This document shows, piece by piece, positions 10,777 to 28,800 of a stretch of 64,000 nt of DNA. Origin of the DNA: Embiotoca jacksoni (taxonomy: Eukaryota > Chordata > Actinopteri > Embiotocidae). The stretch covers positions 1,189,001 to 1,253,000 of the forward strand of contig JAKOON010000011.1 in the NCBI GenBank assembly GCA_022577435.1, in the 5' to 3' direction. Each line of letters opens with the position of its first letter. The stretch's first letter is position 1. The position numbers were made by a program, and so were the translations under genes. The notes beneath the pieces were generated by a model. It saw only the letters and a list, made by a program, of their open reading frames with translations. It was not told the origin of the DNA and searched no databases.

Positions 10777-13700
10777 CTGTGATAAGTACAGCAGTTTCAC
10801 ACATACTAATACTAGTGTTGTAAAACTAATGTAAAAGTTGAACATGTCCATCGTAAAGGATGGCGGTGGGAGAACCAGTTAGGGGACACAACAGGCCCAG
10901 AAAAAACAGCACATGTAACATCATGTAAGGGCTAAACATAGAAGCACCCTCTGAGTGCCCGGCATGCCAACGCAGAGCTGCACCACCTGGCCCCCTCAAT
11001 CTGCCCCCGCCTCTTTCCCTTGACACAGAATGTCTGTCAGAGTCTTGTCCATCAGAGTCCATCTCAGATCTACGCATGCCGTCTTAAGAGAGCGCCGGCT
11101 CGGATTCACATTCGCCGCCTTCAGAAGTGCCGGACTCAGTTTCGCCAGCTCCACCTTAAAGAGGCTGTATTTCATATTCACACCCGCTGTAGCATTCCAG
11201 TGTCAGCGCCGGCGGAGGCCATGTTCCTCATTCACATATTCGGCGCAGTGAGAGTCGTACACTCAGTGAGGTAATGGCCCGTCGTTTGGGACTTCCACTG
11301 GGCAAATTTCAATGCATATAAAACGGTTTCCCACAGCTACGGAACATAAATGGAGGTGAGAAGTGCTCACAAAATTCAACAACCACATGTGAATATATAC
11401 CTATTGATGCGCATGCACACAGAGACTGCAGGAGCTAAAAGTTTAGAGAGCCGTTTTTATGACCGGGAAGAAGAATAACAAACACACCCTTTCAACAAAC
11501 CTTCAGCCATACAGGTCAATCATTCTGTATCTAATCTAAAAAAGCATCGTATTTGTTTTACCATTCAAGATGACAAAAGTGATATGATGAAAAGAGACAA
11601 ATAAAGACAAAAATGAAACTTTTTCCAGGCATCGTTCTGTCAATAGTTCTCATCAGGATATTTTATTTGGAAAAAAGTAGTTCCAGTCCAATCTGTGTGA
11701 GCATATAGTGTACGGTGGATTATCCAGAGAAACTGCGATATTTTTCCATTGTTTTTGAGATTTTCAAATAAATGTTTTGCACTACAAATGAAGCCAGGTT
11801 CACCTCTTTGATGTTTGGGTCGAGACAAATGTCTCAAAAGCAGAAGAAATACAACTACCAGAACTGTCTTTTTAGCTAGAACCACAGCAGGTAAGAGAAA
11901 ACATGTCTCTTTGTTATGTGGGTGAAAAAACTGTTGAATGATTTTGAATATTTCACTAATTTGGAACCGGATCCAAAATACAGCCCGCTCCGAGAACCGA
12001 GCACCACAGTTAAATACTGTTGGGTAGAAAGCGGCAATGTGGCTAACTTTGGGAGCCTAAAGCAGGGCGTACCAACAAAAAACCTCCCTAGATAAATAAG
12101 TTAAGAACAAAATAACACACATCCGCCCACATTTACACGCACTTTGCAGACACAGCTCGTATTATTCTGGGCAAAAGGCCGCAGAGAGCACCAGAAATGT
12201 GGCCCGGGACGAAGCAGACCGGTCCGATACGGTGCGCTGGCCAAAAAAAATATCACCAGCTGCTATCCAACTGCTGATCAGTATTAAACCAAACCAAGCC
12301 CACTCTGGCCCAAAACATGCCTCTCAGATGTTAGAATAAACTCACATCCAAGAAATATGTGCACGTCTTCCTCAAATCTTTGGCAACACCTTCATCAGAT
12401 CTCTCTCTGGTCTACTCTCTGAACTTCACAACTGACCCCAGATCAGCTATCAGTGCGTTTCTCATTGCGATGAGCGTCGCTTCGGCTGAATCCAGTGCGG
12501 TTGTGAAACGGCCAGATAGGAACCACATGTCAGCAGCTGCACGTCCGTTTGAGGAAGGATTTACTGCGTCTATGTGATGATGGAGTGGGCCATAAAGGAG
12601 AGATAGAGACCCTGTTGATAGATCGCCTCACCGCGGGCCAGCTTCCATCTCTGAGAACACAAGCAGACGGCTTCTTCACCTCCACACTTTGCCGAAGGGA
12701 AGGAGACATAAGACAGATGTGTATCTCTTTTTCGGACAATCTCACCGTTAAAAATGTCCTTTTTTCTTTCCGTCCACGTTCCACCTCTGTGTTTCTACAT
12801 GTACAGTATGTGCCTGGGTTAAATTAGGCATTTGACGGCAACCAAATCCTCCCCTGCGCAGGTCATTATTGCTGTATTTTAGGGAGCAGACTGCAGTGAT
12901 TAGCCTCAGCCTCTGAACCGTGGGCCACCTCATTTAACACACCACTTGGATATAATTGTTATTGGAGTGGAGATACTAGCCTGCTGTTCAGACTTCAACA
13001 GGCAACAACTCTCTTTCTCTCCACTGTCTCACTCTGACACTTGCCAGCTTCCTGCACTGGTTCGATGATGAGAGGAAGAAAAAAAGAAAAGTCAAGATTT
13101 GGCCGAGCGCAAACTGAAATGAATGATTGAAGTTGAATAAGTTGAAGAGTTGATCGGTTGGACGCTAAAACATGGAGAAAGAGATATTGGTGCAGGTAAC
13201 TTCTGTGATTTGAACGTCAAAGTGTTTGTGTAAAGTTGTGAAGGTTGTTTTTTTTTTTTTATGTCTGGCCTAAATGTAACAGATATTATAAAAGCATTTA
13301 CATTAAGTTATAATCCTGAAGACCTTCATTCAAACCAGGTTTGAGATACTTATTACTGTATGACACATTATTAATAAGCCAATCACTGTATTCATGTATT
13401 TACCTTTCTGCATTATTATTGTCAGTTTTGAGAGAAACTGAGAACCATCAGCTCCTGGGTGTGGTGCTGCACTTAATGGCATCCTCTGCTTTTAGAAACA
13501 ATTGACCAATCACATATTTGTTGGGAGAGATTAAGAAAGGAGACTTGATCTCTTTGTTTCTCGACCTAACTACAGCGGTCAAAAACAGCAACAATAAAAC
13601 AGCTACAGTGTTTGTGAGATCGATTGCTGTAAACTGACCTGTGTCAGCATTAAAGGGGGTTAGGTTGGCTGTGCCTGCCAATCACTATTGTAGCTTCCAG

Positions 13701-14736
13701 GATAAATCAAAAACGACATCAGCAGGACGTCACTGATCGGTTAGGCCTACACAAAACAAAATAACCCCTCTCTCAAACTTAAATTGACTAACATGTACAA
13801 GATGTCAGGTTGGATGAAAGAAGTGAAACTAAAAGACACAAAGTCTGATTATCAAGCAGCAACCAGCCAAGGAGTTCACAAGAAAGTAGACATGTAAGTG
13901 CTGGACCTGATCCGGAAAAACAAAAGTCAGAGCCATGAGTATAGAAGACGAAGTGTAGCTGTTGATGACTGTCATCTTTTACCTTCTATATTAAAACAAC
14001 GTGCCACAATAGATTTAATTTATTTAGCGGTATTGCAAATAGATACAGAAAGTTTGGTTTTCCTGTTGAATTTCTGTAGAGTAGCTCTTCAAGATCAACA
14101 AACACTTTTTTTCCCAATTGTAAATCTGAAGCTTGCTCTCACCTGCAAAACACTCGATTCACTGCGATTCCGTGTGTAACTCAGGTATTCATTTTGATTA
14201 AGCGTAACAGCACAGGTCTCTGAACCTTCTGATCCACCCTCGTAAATAACCTAGAAAACGAATCCTTTTTGAAATTCTACTTAGCCTGGTGTCAAGCAAT
14301 GTCATATTGTAGGTTACGTTGTTCAACAAAATTTCTGAGATTTTCAACATGAACATTAGTCTGTCTGTTTCATATGATCATGGAGGCAGCAAAACATATG
14401 TACTGTATATTATTAGTGGCATACCCATCATGATATCATGATATAAATTTTATTACGCCTCGCAATCCAAAAATGATCACATCAGTGCTTCCTCATGGAA
14501 GTAGTTTCACAGTCAAAGAGACAAAGGAAGAGGTGAGAGTGAAAAAAGAGGGGGGAAGAATGAAGGGAGAAAATTGAAAATGAAAGATTTAAAAGAGGAA
14601 AGAGCTCAAACGGGAATAGAAACACATTGAATGGGAGTCTTGGGGTGGAGGGTTGGATAAATATACTCCACTGAATGATAGGCATTCTCCTCTCATCTCC
14701 CCCCGGGGAGACGGAGAGAGCAGAGCACGGCTGGAC
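10777..14736. other. Unannotated DNA, mixed composition
   Basis: Positions 11070-11260 are CpG-richer than the surroundings and hold loosely repeated ~30 bp words. 12340-12830 has overlapping open frames on both strands (up to 92 residues). 14500-14640 is purine-rich on the + strand. None could be tied to a known protein, and no RNA gene was seen. Confidence 0.55.
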
Positions 14737-14890
14737 CTGCCATCTTAACCCTTCCTCTCTGCTCATTTTACACGACCGTCCCGTTCTTTATCTCTCCGCT
14801 TGCTCTTCTTTCACTCCCGCTCAGGGCTGCCATCTTAACCCTGCATCTCTAATCGTTTTAATACAACCCCTAACCCTGCGTCTCCTCCTC
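14737..14890 (+). repeat. Imperfect direct repeat, 90 bp apart
   Basis: CTGCCATCTTAACCCT occurs at 14737 and again at 14827, with a similar pyrimidine-rich sequence after each copy. A third, shorter match (TAACCCTGCGTCTCC) lies at about 14871. Probably an old local duplication. Confidence 0.55.
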
Positions 14891-15570
14891 CCTCTCCCTG
14901 CCCTTTCACTGCTATTAGAAGCTCGCTCTCTCCTGTCCTAAATGGCATGTGACCGCCATTATCGCCTTGTGGAAAGAGCGCCGTCATCAAGTGTGCCATC
15001 ATTTTCATCCATAACCATTAGGGAATGTTGTAAAAAGATACGACCACTCACATGGTGTCTTCAAATAATGGACTGTAGGCACACAGTTGGACTGTAGCTG
15101 CTCGCCAGCACCAGCAGACGGTGTCATTACATTTTACGACTTTGAGTACTTTGGCCCTTAATGTACATCCTTCCTCCCAGATTAGTGGTGGGCGAGACCA
15201 TCCGGTTATCAAAACAGCCACAGGTTTGATCTGTGTACCAATTACCAGAGCTTCAAGCAGAGTTTTTGAGCTCAATCAATGCTGCTGTTATTTGACCGGG
15301 GAGTGGTGGGAACTCAATGAGCTGATGTCCTGTTTTATTAAGGTCAAATCTTGATGTTGTACTTTTGTCAACCTGCCAACACCAATTCAGTTACAGAAAT
15401 GTGATAAATACAAATAAATGCTTCTAATTGATGTGTTCAAGTAGTAGTGGTTACATAGAATTCACTCAGTGTGATACAGAGTAGAGATGATAAACCCCGG
15501 GGCGATCTTTTACCGACGGCATGTGGCAGACATGACGCTCTGAATGTGGTGCTAAGAGCACGATACTAAC
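14891..15570. other. Unannotated DNA
   Basis: Nothing recognised. Open frames (for example on both strands at 15050-15350) overlap and are likely chance. Confidence 0.6.
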
Positions 15571-15650
15571 ATGCAAATAGAGACAGTGCTAACTGGTGAT
15601 GTTTAGCAGGTGTAATCAAACACTGTTCACCATCACGCTATGTTGCTCAT
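15571..15650 (+). repeat. Possible degenerate repeat (GCTAAC/TTTAGCAGG type)
   Basis: The run with TGCTAAC, GTTTAGCAGGT and CTGTTCACCATC resembles part of a widespread teleost repeat built of 'atgctaaca...tttagcaggt...gttcaccatc'. A sequence of the same family seems to lie at 16102-16191. Confidence 0.35.
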
Positions 15651-16101
15651 TAAAATGTTCAGGGAGCTGCACAATCAGGGGAAATTAAAGTTAAGGTTAA
15701 GCTACTCTGCCATTTTCCTTAGGTCTTATTGTAGGCTAATGGTCAGTCCACAATAACACACACAGCCCACAGCAATTGTGCTGCTTGGACTTGTGCAGGT
15801 TTGTGATGTCACTAAGTCACGCTCATGTCACCGAGCATGGCCCACGGCCCAAACTATTTTGTGGACGGAAATACAGAGAGGTCATTCCTTGTAGCTGGTG
15901 AGCTACAACACTGAAGAAAACCTGTTGTTAGCCTTGGCATGCGGCACTCAGAATCAGCCAATCAGAAGAGATACTCACTGCTATCAGTGCGCCTCAAAGA
16001 CATAGACATATAGAGAAATAGAGAAACTATATTGTGATGGGTTTTGGTACTTAAAACTGCAAATAAAATACCAGAAAAGTGAAAAATATGGATCCTTTAA
16101 A
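15651..16101. other. Unannotated DNA between two repeat-like pieces
   Basis: No clear similarity to the repeat family that seems to flank it. It may be worn repeat sequence or an insertion. Confidence 0.4.
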
Positions 16102-16191
16102 GCCACAAATGTCAACCTTGATATGTGCTGCGGTCGGTAGCATTAATCCTCTTGGGACCATGAAAGTCTGGACAAGATTGAATGGATTACC
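16102..16191 (+). repeat. Degenerate teleost interspersed repeat
   Basis: Words in order: CCACAAATGTCAACCT, a GGT..GTAG..ATT segment, ATCCTCTTGGGACCATGAA, GTCTGGACAAGATTGAATGG. They follow the order of a repeat common in teleost genomes ('ccacaaatgtcaacct ... ggattcatcctctggggaccatgaatgtctg ... atggcaatcc'). Recalled from memory; class not certain. Confidence 0.55.
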
Positions 16192-17640
16192 ATTCTATTG
16201 CACTTTAGCATCTATACACTAATGTCACTTTATTTTAATTACAACTTCCATTTGAGAGGGGATATTAAGAACATTAAAAGTTAACTTTGAGTGTTCTTCA
16301 TAGTTCTTATGTTTGAGGATGAATTAATTAGGATGGATGTCAGTACGATTTTGTTTTCATGGTGCTGAACCATAGCTTTGGTCTTTGAAGCCTACATTAT
16401 GTGACACATACATGTCAGTTTTGTTAGGGTTAGGACAGTTTCTGCTGCAGGTGGGAATTTTAGTGTAAGGCAAAACACTCAAACAACACCTCAGTTGAAT
16501 GTGAATTCAGTGAATCCACAATTAAAATCTGAAAGTTAAAGATAACACTGAAAAGTAAATGCGAGTGTGGAGTAACACTCCAACATAATCTGGAAAAGAT
16601 CAGAATATCTGCTGCTTTTTCAGGTATACATGCAGGCAAAACCCAGAGCCACTGAGGCCAGTGTGTCACGTGCTACTTGAACCTGTGATATTTAGAATTT
16701 AAGTGAACAGAAATCACCACATGAACCACAGTTGTGTGCATGGAAGAGGGCCAGAGTTTAAAATCACTCAGAAACAGCATCGGTCAACACACATACACAC
16801 ACATACTGCACTCAGCACTCAGTAAGGAAACACACACAGAGTACTTCACGGGCTCAACACTTCTCAGATAGTGTTTACCCTCCCAACAACAGCCAATTAC
16901 ATGGACAGGGAGGCTTTCAGCAACTGCAGCAGAGCCACTGTAATCACACACACTCAAACATGTGGACATATTTAATGTTATTCTACACGAACACTGTTTG
17001 GGTTCAATTAAATCAAATCAAAGCGAAGAACATTACTCACTGTAGAAATAAATACACTGTTGAAACCATTTGTCAGCAGAGACTTAATTGTTAAACACCC
17101 TGAACTCCGTCAGTGCTGTCATTTCTCAAACCTACTATTTGCTCTTATTTTCACACTATTTGTAATGAACATTAATTAAAACTATCATACAAACAGGGTT
17201 GGGAGTGAAGCCATACTAACTCCAGGGTAAAAACTTGCTGTAGGCTGTTCCTCCCACTCTCAATGGATTATTTGTCTTATATAAATAAAATCGAATTCAA
17301 TCGAATATCATATTTCTAAATAAATTCACAGTTGATTGATCCCTACCTGAAGTTCTGTGTTCTCCTATTATAATGAGTATTTACCTTTTTGTGTAATTTT
17401 ACTTTTGAAGACTTAATTTGAAAATTCAACAGTTCGCTTTTTCACTTAAGTTTGTTTTCACTGATACTTACTACATTGTTCCTTGGCAGCTGTTTTGGCT
17501 TACAGACCCATAACATGAAGAGATGTTGATATTCATTCATGATCAGCAGAGAGCAGAATGTTGAGCAGAGACATGACAGTACTCAATAATAGGGATAACT
17601 AGTATAAAAATGTGTACAAAAAAAATGCATTTCTTATCCC
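16192..17640. other. Unannotated AT-rich DNA
   Basis: No gene recognised. 'CAGGGTTGGGAGTGAAG' at about 17194 faintly recalls the end of some hAT elements, but nothing supports it nearby. Confidence 0.55.
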
Positions 17641-17715
17641 TTTAATTATCTTGCGACCCCCTTAAATTGTTCTTTGGACCCATCAGGAGGTCCTGACCAT
17701 CAGTTTGGGTACTCG
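17641..17715 (+). repeat. hAT-like nonautonomous element end, weak
   Basis: 'TTGCGACCCCCTTAAATTGT ... TTTGGACCC ... GGTCCTGACCATCAGTTTGG' resembles the terminal region of common fish hAT-type elements ('gcgaccccttt ... ggggtcccgacccccagtttggg'). The other end was not found, and no terminal inverted repeat pair can be shown. Confidence 0.4.

Positions 17716-23528
<5,813 letters not shown>

Positions 23529-23573
<45 letters not shown>
23529..23573. repeat. (CA)22 microsatellite
   Basis: Uninterrupted CA, preceded by imperfect CACG words. Confidence 0.97.
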
Positions 23574-23575
<2 letters not shown>

Positions 23576-24668
23576 AAAGCTTGCGAGTTGTAAATGAGGC
23601 TTCTTTCAGCGGAATCAGTCGGCATGCACATGTTCCAATATTTGACACAATTCTTTGCTCTTGACACACACACATCACAGAAGGCTGCGTTCAATCACTC
23701 ACTAACCTACACTCACAAACACTCGTGGGCTCTGCCAGCGCTGCCTCCGGGCCTCTCGTCATGACTGAAGCACTCAGTGCCTAGATGAGAGCATCGGGGT
23801 GGCCCGGCGGTCAGCGGCACCGGTCCACAAATGACATGTCACAGATTCGGTGCCAGCAACGGCCGATATGAGCATCTGTGGCCGCGTTAAGTGGACGGTG
23901 TTGACAGTGATGCTGCACAATAGGATGATATTACAGTCGATGAGTTTTTAAATGGTCCCGAGAGGATTTCTCAGCACAGAGAGTCTGTTTGTCTGAAGGT
24001 TGCTGCGGATGGTGGTAAAAGACATGTGCCGAAAAGAAAAGACCACAGTGAGTAAAAACCACTGATTCAGCACCATATGAATTCTGATGTCAGGACTGAT
24101 TTGAAGAGGTATTGAAAAGAATCAAAGACTTCAAGGACGGGGGAATAACCAAACAAGCATATAGCGGAATTTTAGACGGATGCCTGAAAGCGTCTCCCCT
24201 ACCCAGATCGATATTCACAGCATGAATATATGGGTCTGCTCTCACTCAAGAGGTAATCCTCTCCAGTAGTTGCATTGTACTGAGCGTAGATCTCAGGTTT
24301 ATTTTGAAACTATTAGAGCAGCCTTTGACCAATCAACATTGACCATCGTGTGTGCCCAAACTCTACCACTGCTGTAACTTCTAGAAGAAAACAATTGACT
24401 TCAACACCATCGCACTCAGCCACGCCCACTGATCACTGCTTGGTCCGACCTTCAGAGTGGCTGAGCAAAGATTAATGTGAACGGGGTTTCAACGCTAAAA
24501 TCACAGTGAAGGAAACTTAAATTGGAAGTAATCGTCTGACGGATACATGTTTGGTCTCCTCACTGTTTGACCAACTTTGGGACGCTACATCACTGCATGA
24601 TTTGAAAAGGCCAGTCCTGTATGTGATGTCATTAATGGTAAAAGAGGAAGGGGCGGAGCCATCGTTAT
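23574..24668. other. Unannotated DNA
   Basis: CpG-richer at 23730-23900. A tRNA-like A-box reading near 23800 was considered and rejected because no B-box follows. No gene recognised. Confidence 0.5.
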
Positions 24669-24776
24669 TGATTCATATGTTGATAACTTTTTCATTAATT
24701 ATATAGTCAATAAAGTCAGTCAAAAATGATGAATTGAGATCTTTTGTTCAACAAACTGACCAAAATCCCAAAGTAT
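24669..24776 (+). repeat. Degenerate interspersed repeat (TAATCGATAA..GTCAATAAA type)
   Basis: 'GATAACTTTTTCATTAATTA ... TATAGTCAATAAAGTCAGTCAAA ... CTTTTGTTCAACAAACTGACC ... AAAATCCCAAAG' follows the order of a very common teleost repeat whose end reads 'attatcgattaat...ttgcagcccta'. A short piece that may be the end of the same family occurs at 38030-38066. Confidence 0.45.
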
Positions 24777-27022
24777 GAAAGTTCAGGAAAAGCATGTACG
24801 TGGACTTTGAGTTGGAAGTATTTACTGTTGTTTGTATAAACTATGTATGTATTAGATTATATTTTGTCCAGTATGTTTGTCCCACCAAATATACTCACTG
24901 CTGAAAAGGGCTTTTACTGTAAGCACAATTACTCCTTCCTCACTAAAAACTTCACCAACTTCTGAACAGTATTTAATTTTGGAAGTTTAACCGCTCGGAA
25001 CAAGCTGTCTCCAACTTTCCATTGGGTTTGTGTACATGTAATTTGGCTGTTGGACCATAATTAGCTTCCACACTAGTTGTGAGTAATCCCTTCTAATGCT
25101 GTAAGTATTGAACTGATTTTTCCAAAATAAAAAGAGGATCAGTGTATGTTTCCATCTAATAACTTTATGGGAATGTACATCTGCTGAGAGGATGTGACAT
25201 AATTACACAAACTGCTTGTATCACGTGCTTCCAATTAGATCATAAGCAAATAACTTGTTTTGTTTTTTTATTTTCAATGTAAAACCAGAAAATGCAAATA
25301 TGGAATGTACATTGTAAATTTAGTCTTCTAGTACTGTATACGTCAAAGACCTTTTTTTCAATGGGGTTTGGCCTTTTCTAGAATCTATTTTGGGTGTTTT
25401 GGGCCAGCCTAAAGGGCAGAAACTAGCTGAACCATCTTTAATATAAGCTGTGAAGTGCCAGCTTCAGTTTCCAGTCAGCTCCAAATCGCCAGAATGCCAG
25501 GCACAAGTTTTTTTTTTTCTTTCTTTTTTAGTGTGACAGCTGCGATAAGCCCTACTGTACTCCTAAGAATAAAGACCGATGGCTGGTTTCAGGCAAAGGA
25601 GGAGGGGGAACTGGTGAGGGATGATGGGTGGCTGGGAGGGTGAGAGTCACAGAGGCGGAGCTTCATGGCCCTTCACTGCGACTCTAATCCGACTGGGCTC
25701 AGGAGAAGGTGTCGGCATGGAGAGGGGACCTGTCAGCACCCACAGACACCTTCCCTTCTCCCTTTATCCTTCCCCTCCCTCCATCCCCTCTTTCTCTTTC
25801 CTTCCACCACAGCATTCCTCAGATAAATGGCAGGTAGAGAGGAAGAGGCGGAAGGGAGAAAGTTGAAGGGGCAGCTGTGGCTCAGGGCAGCGGAGGCGCA
25901 CTGGGTAAAGCCCACCACTGATAAGCGTATCTCCCTCCCTCATGTGTGCCAGACAAAACCCATTTGTTTCTCATCTGTTCCCCTGATTTGGGCCTGACAG
26001 CTTGGGGTGAGCTATGGAGGACCAACGACAGAGTGATGGAGGAGAAGATGAGGGAAAAGAAGACAGACAGAGGAAAAGAAAAAGAAAAGAAAAGGAAAAC
26101 ATGTCTTTCACTTCACTAGACTTTGTGGTTTGGCACCCTGGCAGTGTCTTTCTCTCTGTCTGTTACACACAGATACACAGGTACCAGACATTGCTGACAG
26201 GATAAACCTGTGATAACAGTTTTTTTTTTTTTGCTTTTTGGTGGCAGCTGAATCAAGCTGTGAACACAACACTAACCTACTATCACCTTTTAAACTGATA
26301 TGATGTTCACACCTTAGTATGCCACATTAAACTGCCAGCAAACAGTTTCCTATTTCCACATTCAGCAGTTCTAAGCAACATTCAAATCTTGTTTAGTCCG
26401 ATATTCGTTCTTCTTTCAGCCTCATTTTTGGTCGTCACAAATTCCTGAGTAAATTTAAAACTGTAAATGTGCCACTTTCTACATCAGCCAGCAGATAACT
26501 TTACCATTTGGTAGATGGTGTGCAGTGAGGTTCTAAGACCTTTTTTCACTGCTTTATAGCTACTGCTACCAAATGAAGAAAAGTTGAGCGACATAAAACC
26601 AAAACAATGAGCTGAAAGATGCAAAAATGGTCTGAGGTTCGTGATAATTCTCTGTAGATTATTTACTATGAGTAACACCACATTACACATTTGATATATT
26701 TTGAGTAGAACAATGTCCCTAATAATCATATGCATTATATACCATCCAGACACATTTTCAAACATTTAAAAAAAAAAACATAGTTTTGAATGATATGTCC
26801 AGTATGTTTGTCCTAAAATAAATTCAGCTTTCTTTGAGTGTAAATCTCATGGAAAATCTTGTGTAGATGAAAGTTCTTCATCAAACAGCAGCCCTCCACA
26901 GAAGGCATGTGGTGCAGCTGTGACTAACCAGCTGTCGCAAAAGAGCAGGACGGACGTCATTCTAATAATTTACAGAAGCGACTGCAGAGAATGAGGCCTA
27001 ACGAGGAGGAAAGAAGTGTGTG
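24777..27022. other. Unannotated DNA
   Basis: Holds T runs (25509-25518, 26220-26232) and a pyrimidine-rich patch at 25740-25815. TGTCCAGTATGTTTGTCC occurs at 24865-24882 and again at 26796-26813, perhaps pieces of one repeat family. No gene recognised. Confidence 0.55.
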
Positions 27023-27182
27023 GTCCCGCATAGCTCAACTGGCAGAACATGGCACCGCCGCCGCCAGGGTGGCAGTGGTGAGGAGGGGCTGGTGCTGCAC
27101 TCCCAGTGGAGCCAACAATGCTAAAAATGTATGCACGCATGGTACAGTGAGGCACTTTGGATAAAAGCGCTCGCTAAATGGC
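27023..27182 (+). mobile_element. HpaI-like tRNA-derived SINE
   Basis: The 5' part carries an A-box-like TAGCTCAACTGGCAGAACATGG (A-box core TAGCTCAACTGG) and the GCCAGGGT word of HpaI-type SINEs. The 3' part has AAAATGTATGCACGCATGG and CACTTTGGATAAAAGCG..CGCTAAATGGC, the typical tail of this fish SINE group. The B-box region is worn (GCTGCACTCCC where a GGTTCGATTCC-type motif is expected), so this copy is probably silent. Length about 160 bp. Confidence 0.8.
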
Positions 27183-27413
27183 GCAGGAGAACAAAAGGGA
27201 AGACGAGACAGGCGGAGAACACGTCTGCTGTAAGTAAAAAGACTCCCTCTCTTTTTCTCACTCCGTGTTATTCCCTTCATTTTGCTTTGTGTGAATGTAG
27301 GTCTCTCATCCCTCATAATCCCTTCCCCAAACACAGATGAGTAAGTCTTGACACACAGCTACATTGCCAGGCTCGGCCCTGCCTGCCGGGGATTTACTAC
27401 CTAAATAAACACT

Positions 27414-27414
<1 letters not shown>

Positions 27415-27468
<54 letters not shown>
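27415..27468. repeat. (CA)27 microsatellite
   Basis: 54 bp of uninterrupted CA, 230 bp downstream of the HpaI-like SINE. The 27183-27414 gap holds nothing recognised. Confidence 0.98.
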
Positions 27469-27470
<2 letters not shown>

Positions 27471-28800
27471 GGCACACACTCGCATAAAAAAATAAATTGA
27501 AGCAATACATTGACTCTGTCATGTGTCACTAGGGCGGGGTGATGGAAATCGTTGGATACCTGAGATATTGGTACAGATAGCAGGACAACAGTTTTAGTGA
27601 TTCTTTCGAGTAATAACCACTTGTTTTTCTGCAAATCACAAGTGTTCTGAAATGATAAATGGCGTCTGGATACTTGGTTTGATCAGCTCAGTTGCTAACG
27701 AGTATATTATTCAACCTCATCTCAGCCTACAAAAACATCAAGGGTAGCAGGCTTCTCAATTTTAGCCCAGATTAAGTTCAAATATAAGGTAAATGATTAT
27801 ATAGTTGTAGCTCATTAATAATTCCATTCGATGGCTGCGGTGCAATTTTGAGTGTCTCGTGTTTAATGCGCTCTCTGTCAGCTGGTGTCTTCAATAAGAC
27901 CAAACTGACTCCTCATTAGAGGAACAACGCCGCTCATCATGTCACATGAATTGTAGGATAATCTCTTGTTAAACTTTCATGCATATCATATCAATATTTT
28001 ATGCTGCTCATTAGTTCTGCCTCTGGACATCCAATATTTGGAGCGAGTCATTATGGCTTTGTGAAAAATAAGATGTTAATGTAGCCTGGACTGGATTCAG
28101 GTTACAGACTGTGAACAAGTTATTAGGCTGTAACACAAAGTTGCTATATTTTGGCCACCTCGACCGTCAAAAGCTGATAGCACACCAACAAGTTGAGGTT
28201 ATTTGTAGCTTTAGTTTTTTGCAAATGATTAAAGCTAAATCTAATTAAATTTGGTGAGAGGATTTAGATTTGATTAGTGGAAACTCATACTTAAACGTGT
28301 AAACCTCAGTTATACAAAGAATACATCAAAATAGGTCACAAATCTGACCAGAGATTCGATTCCACTTGTTTGATTTTCACAGGTTCGGATAATTGGTGCC
28401 ATATAGACACATTATTTCGTGCTATAAACACACCAAGGTTCAATAACCTCCATTATTAACAGATGAAATAGCTGTTGGCAGAAAATGTGTATTCACTCCA
28501 GCTCTCCTCCAACTTCAGCAGCCTTCACCTGAGATGTGCCACACTGCCTGAAAGAATTTAATTAGCATCGGTCTCAGCGGAGATTTTTAGTGGCGCATCA
28601 GCTCAATGCTTGTCCAGAGGCCAACATTAATTCTGGGGAGAGACCCAGTATAAAACAAAGTTAAAATCTCATCTAAGACAATATAAAGTTTTATGTTCCC
28701 CCTAATGTGATACACAGAGCCGCAGAGACCAATGGCTCCCGCGAGGTTTCCCTCACAATCCTACTTCCTTCTCTCGGCTCAGCCTCTTCCCTCTAATGAC
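27469..28800. other. Unique AT-rich DNA, possible conserved noncoding sequence
   Basis: Positions 27790-28090 are free of simple repeats, with several ATTA/TAAT homeodomain-type core words and no open frame of note. This is the look of many vertebrate noncoding enhancers, but conservation cannot be judged from one sequence. Confidence 0.4.

Noticed and set aside
23795..23870. SINE-like GTGGCCCGGCGGTCAGCGG
   Set aside because: A-box match is poor and no B-box follows.
25863..25920. GCAGCTGTGGCTCAGG, like the head of a tRNA-derived SINE
   Set aside because: Only about 16 bases fit; no B-box or tail follows.
28340..28360. B-box-like GATTCGATTCC
   Set aside because: No A-box or tRNA stem pairing upstream, so no tRNA or SINE can be supported.
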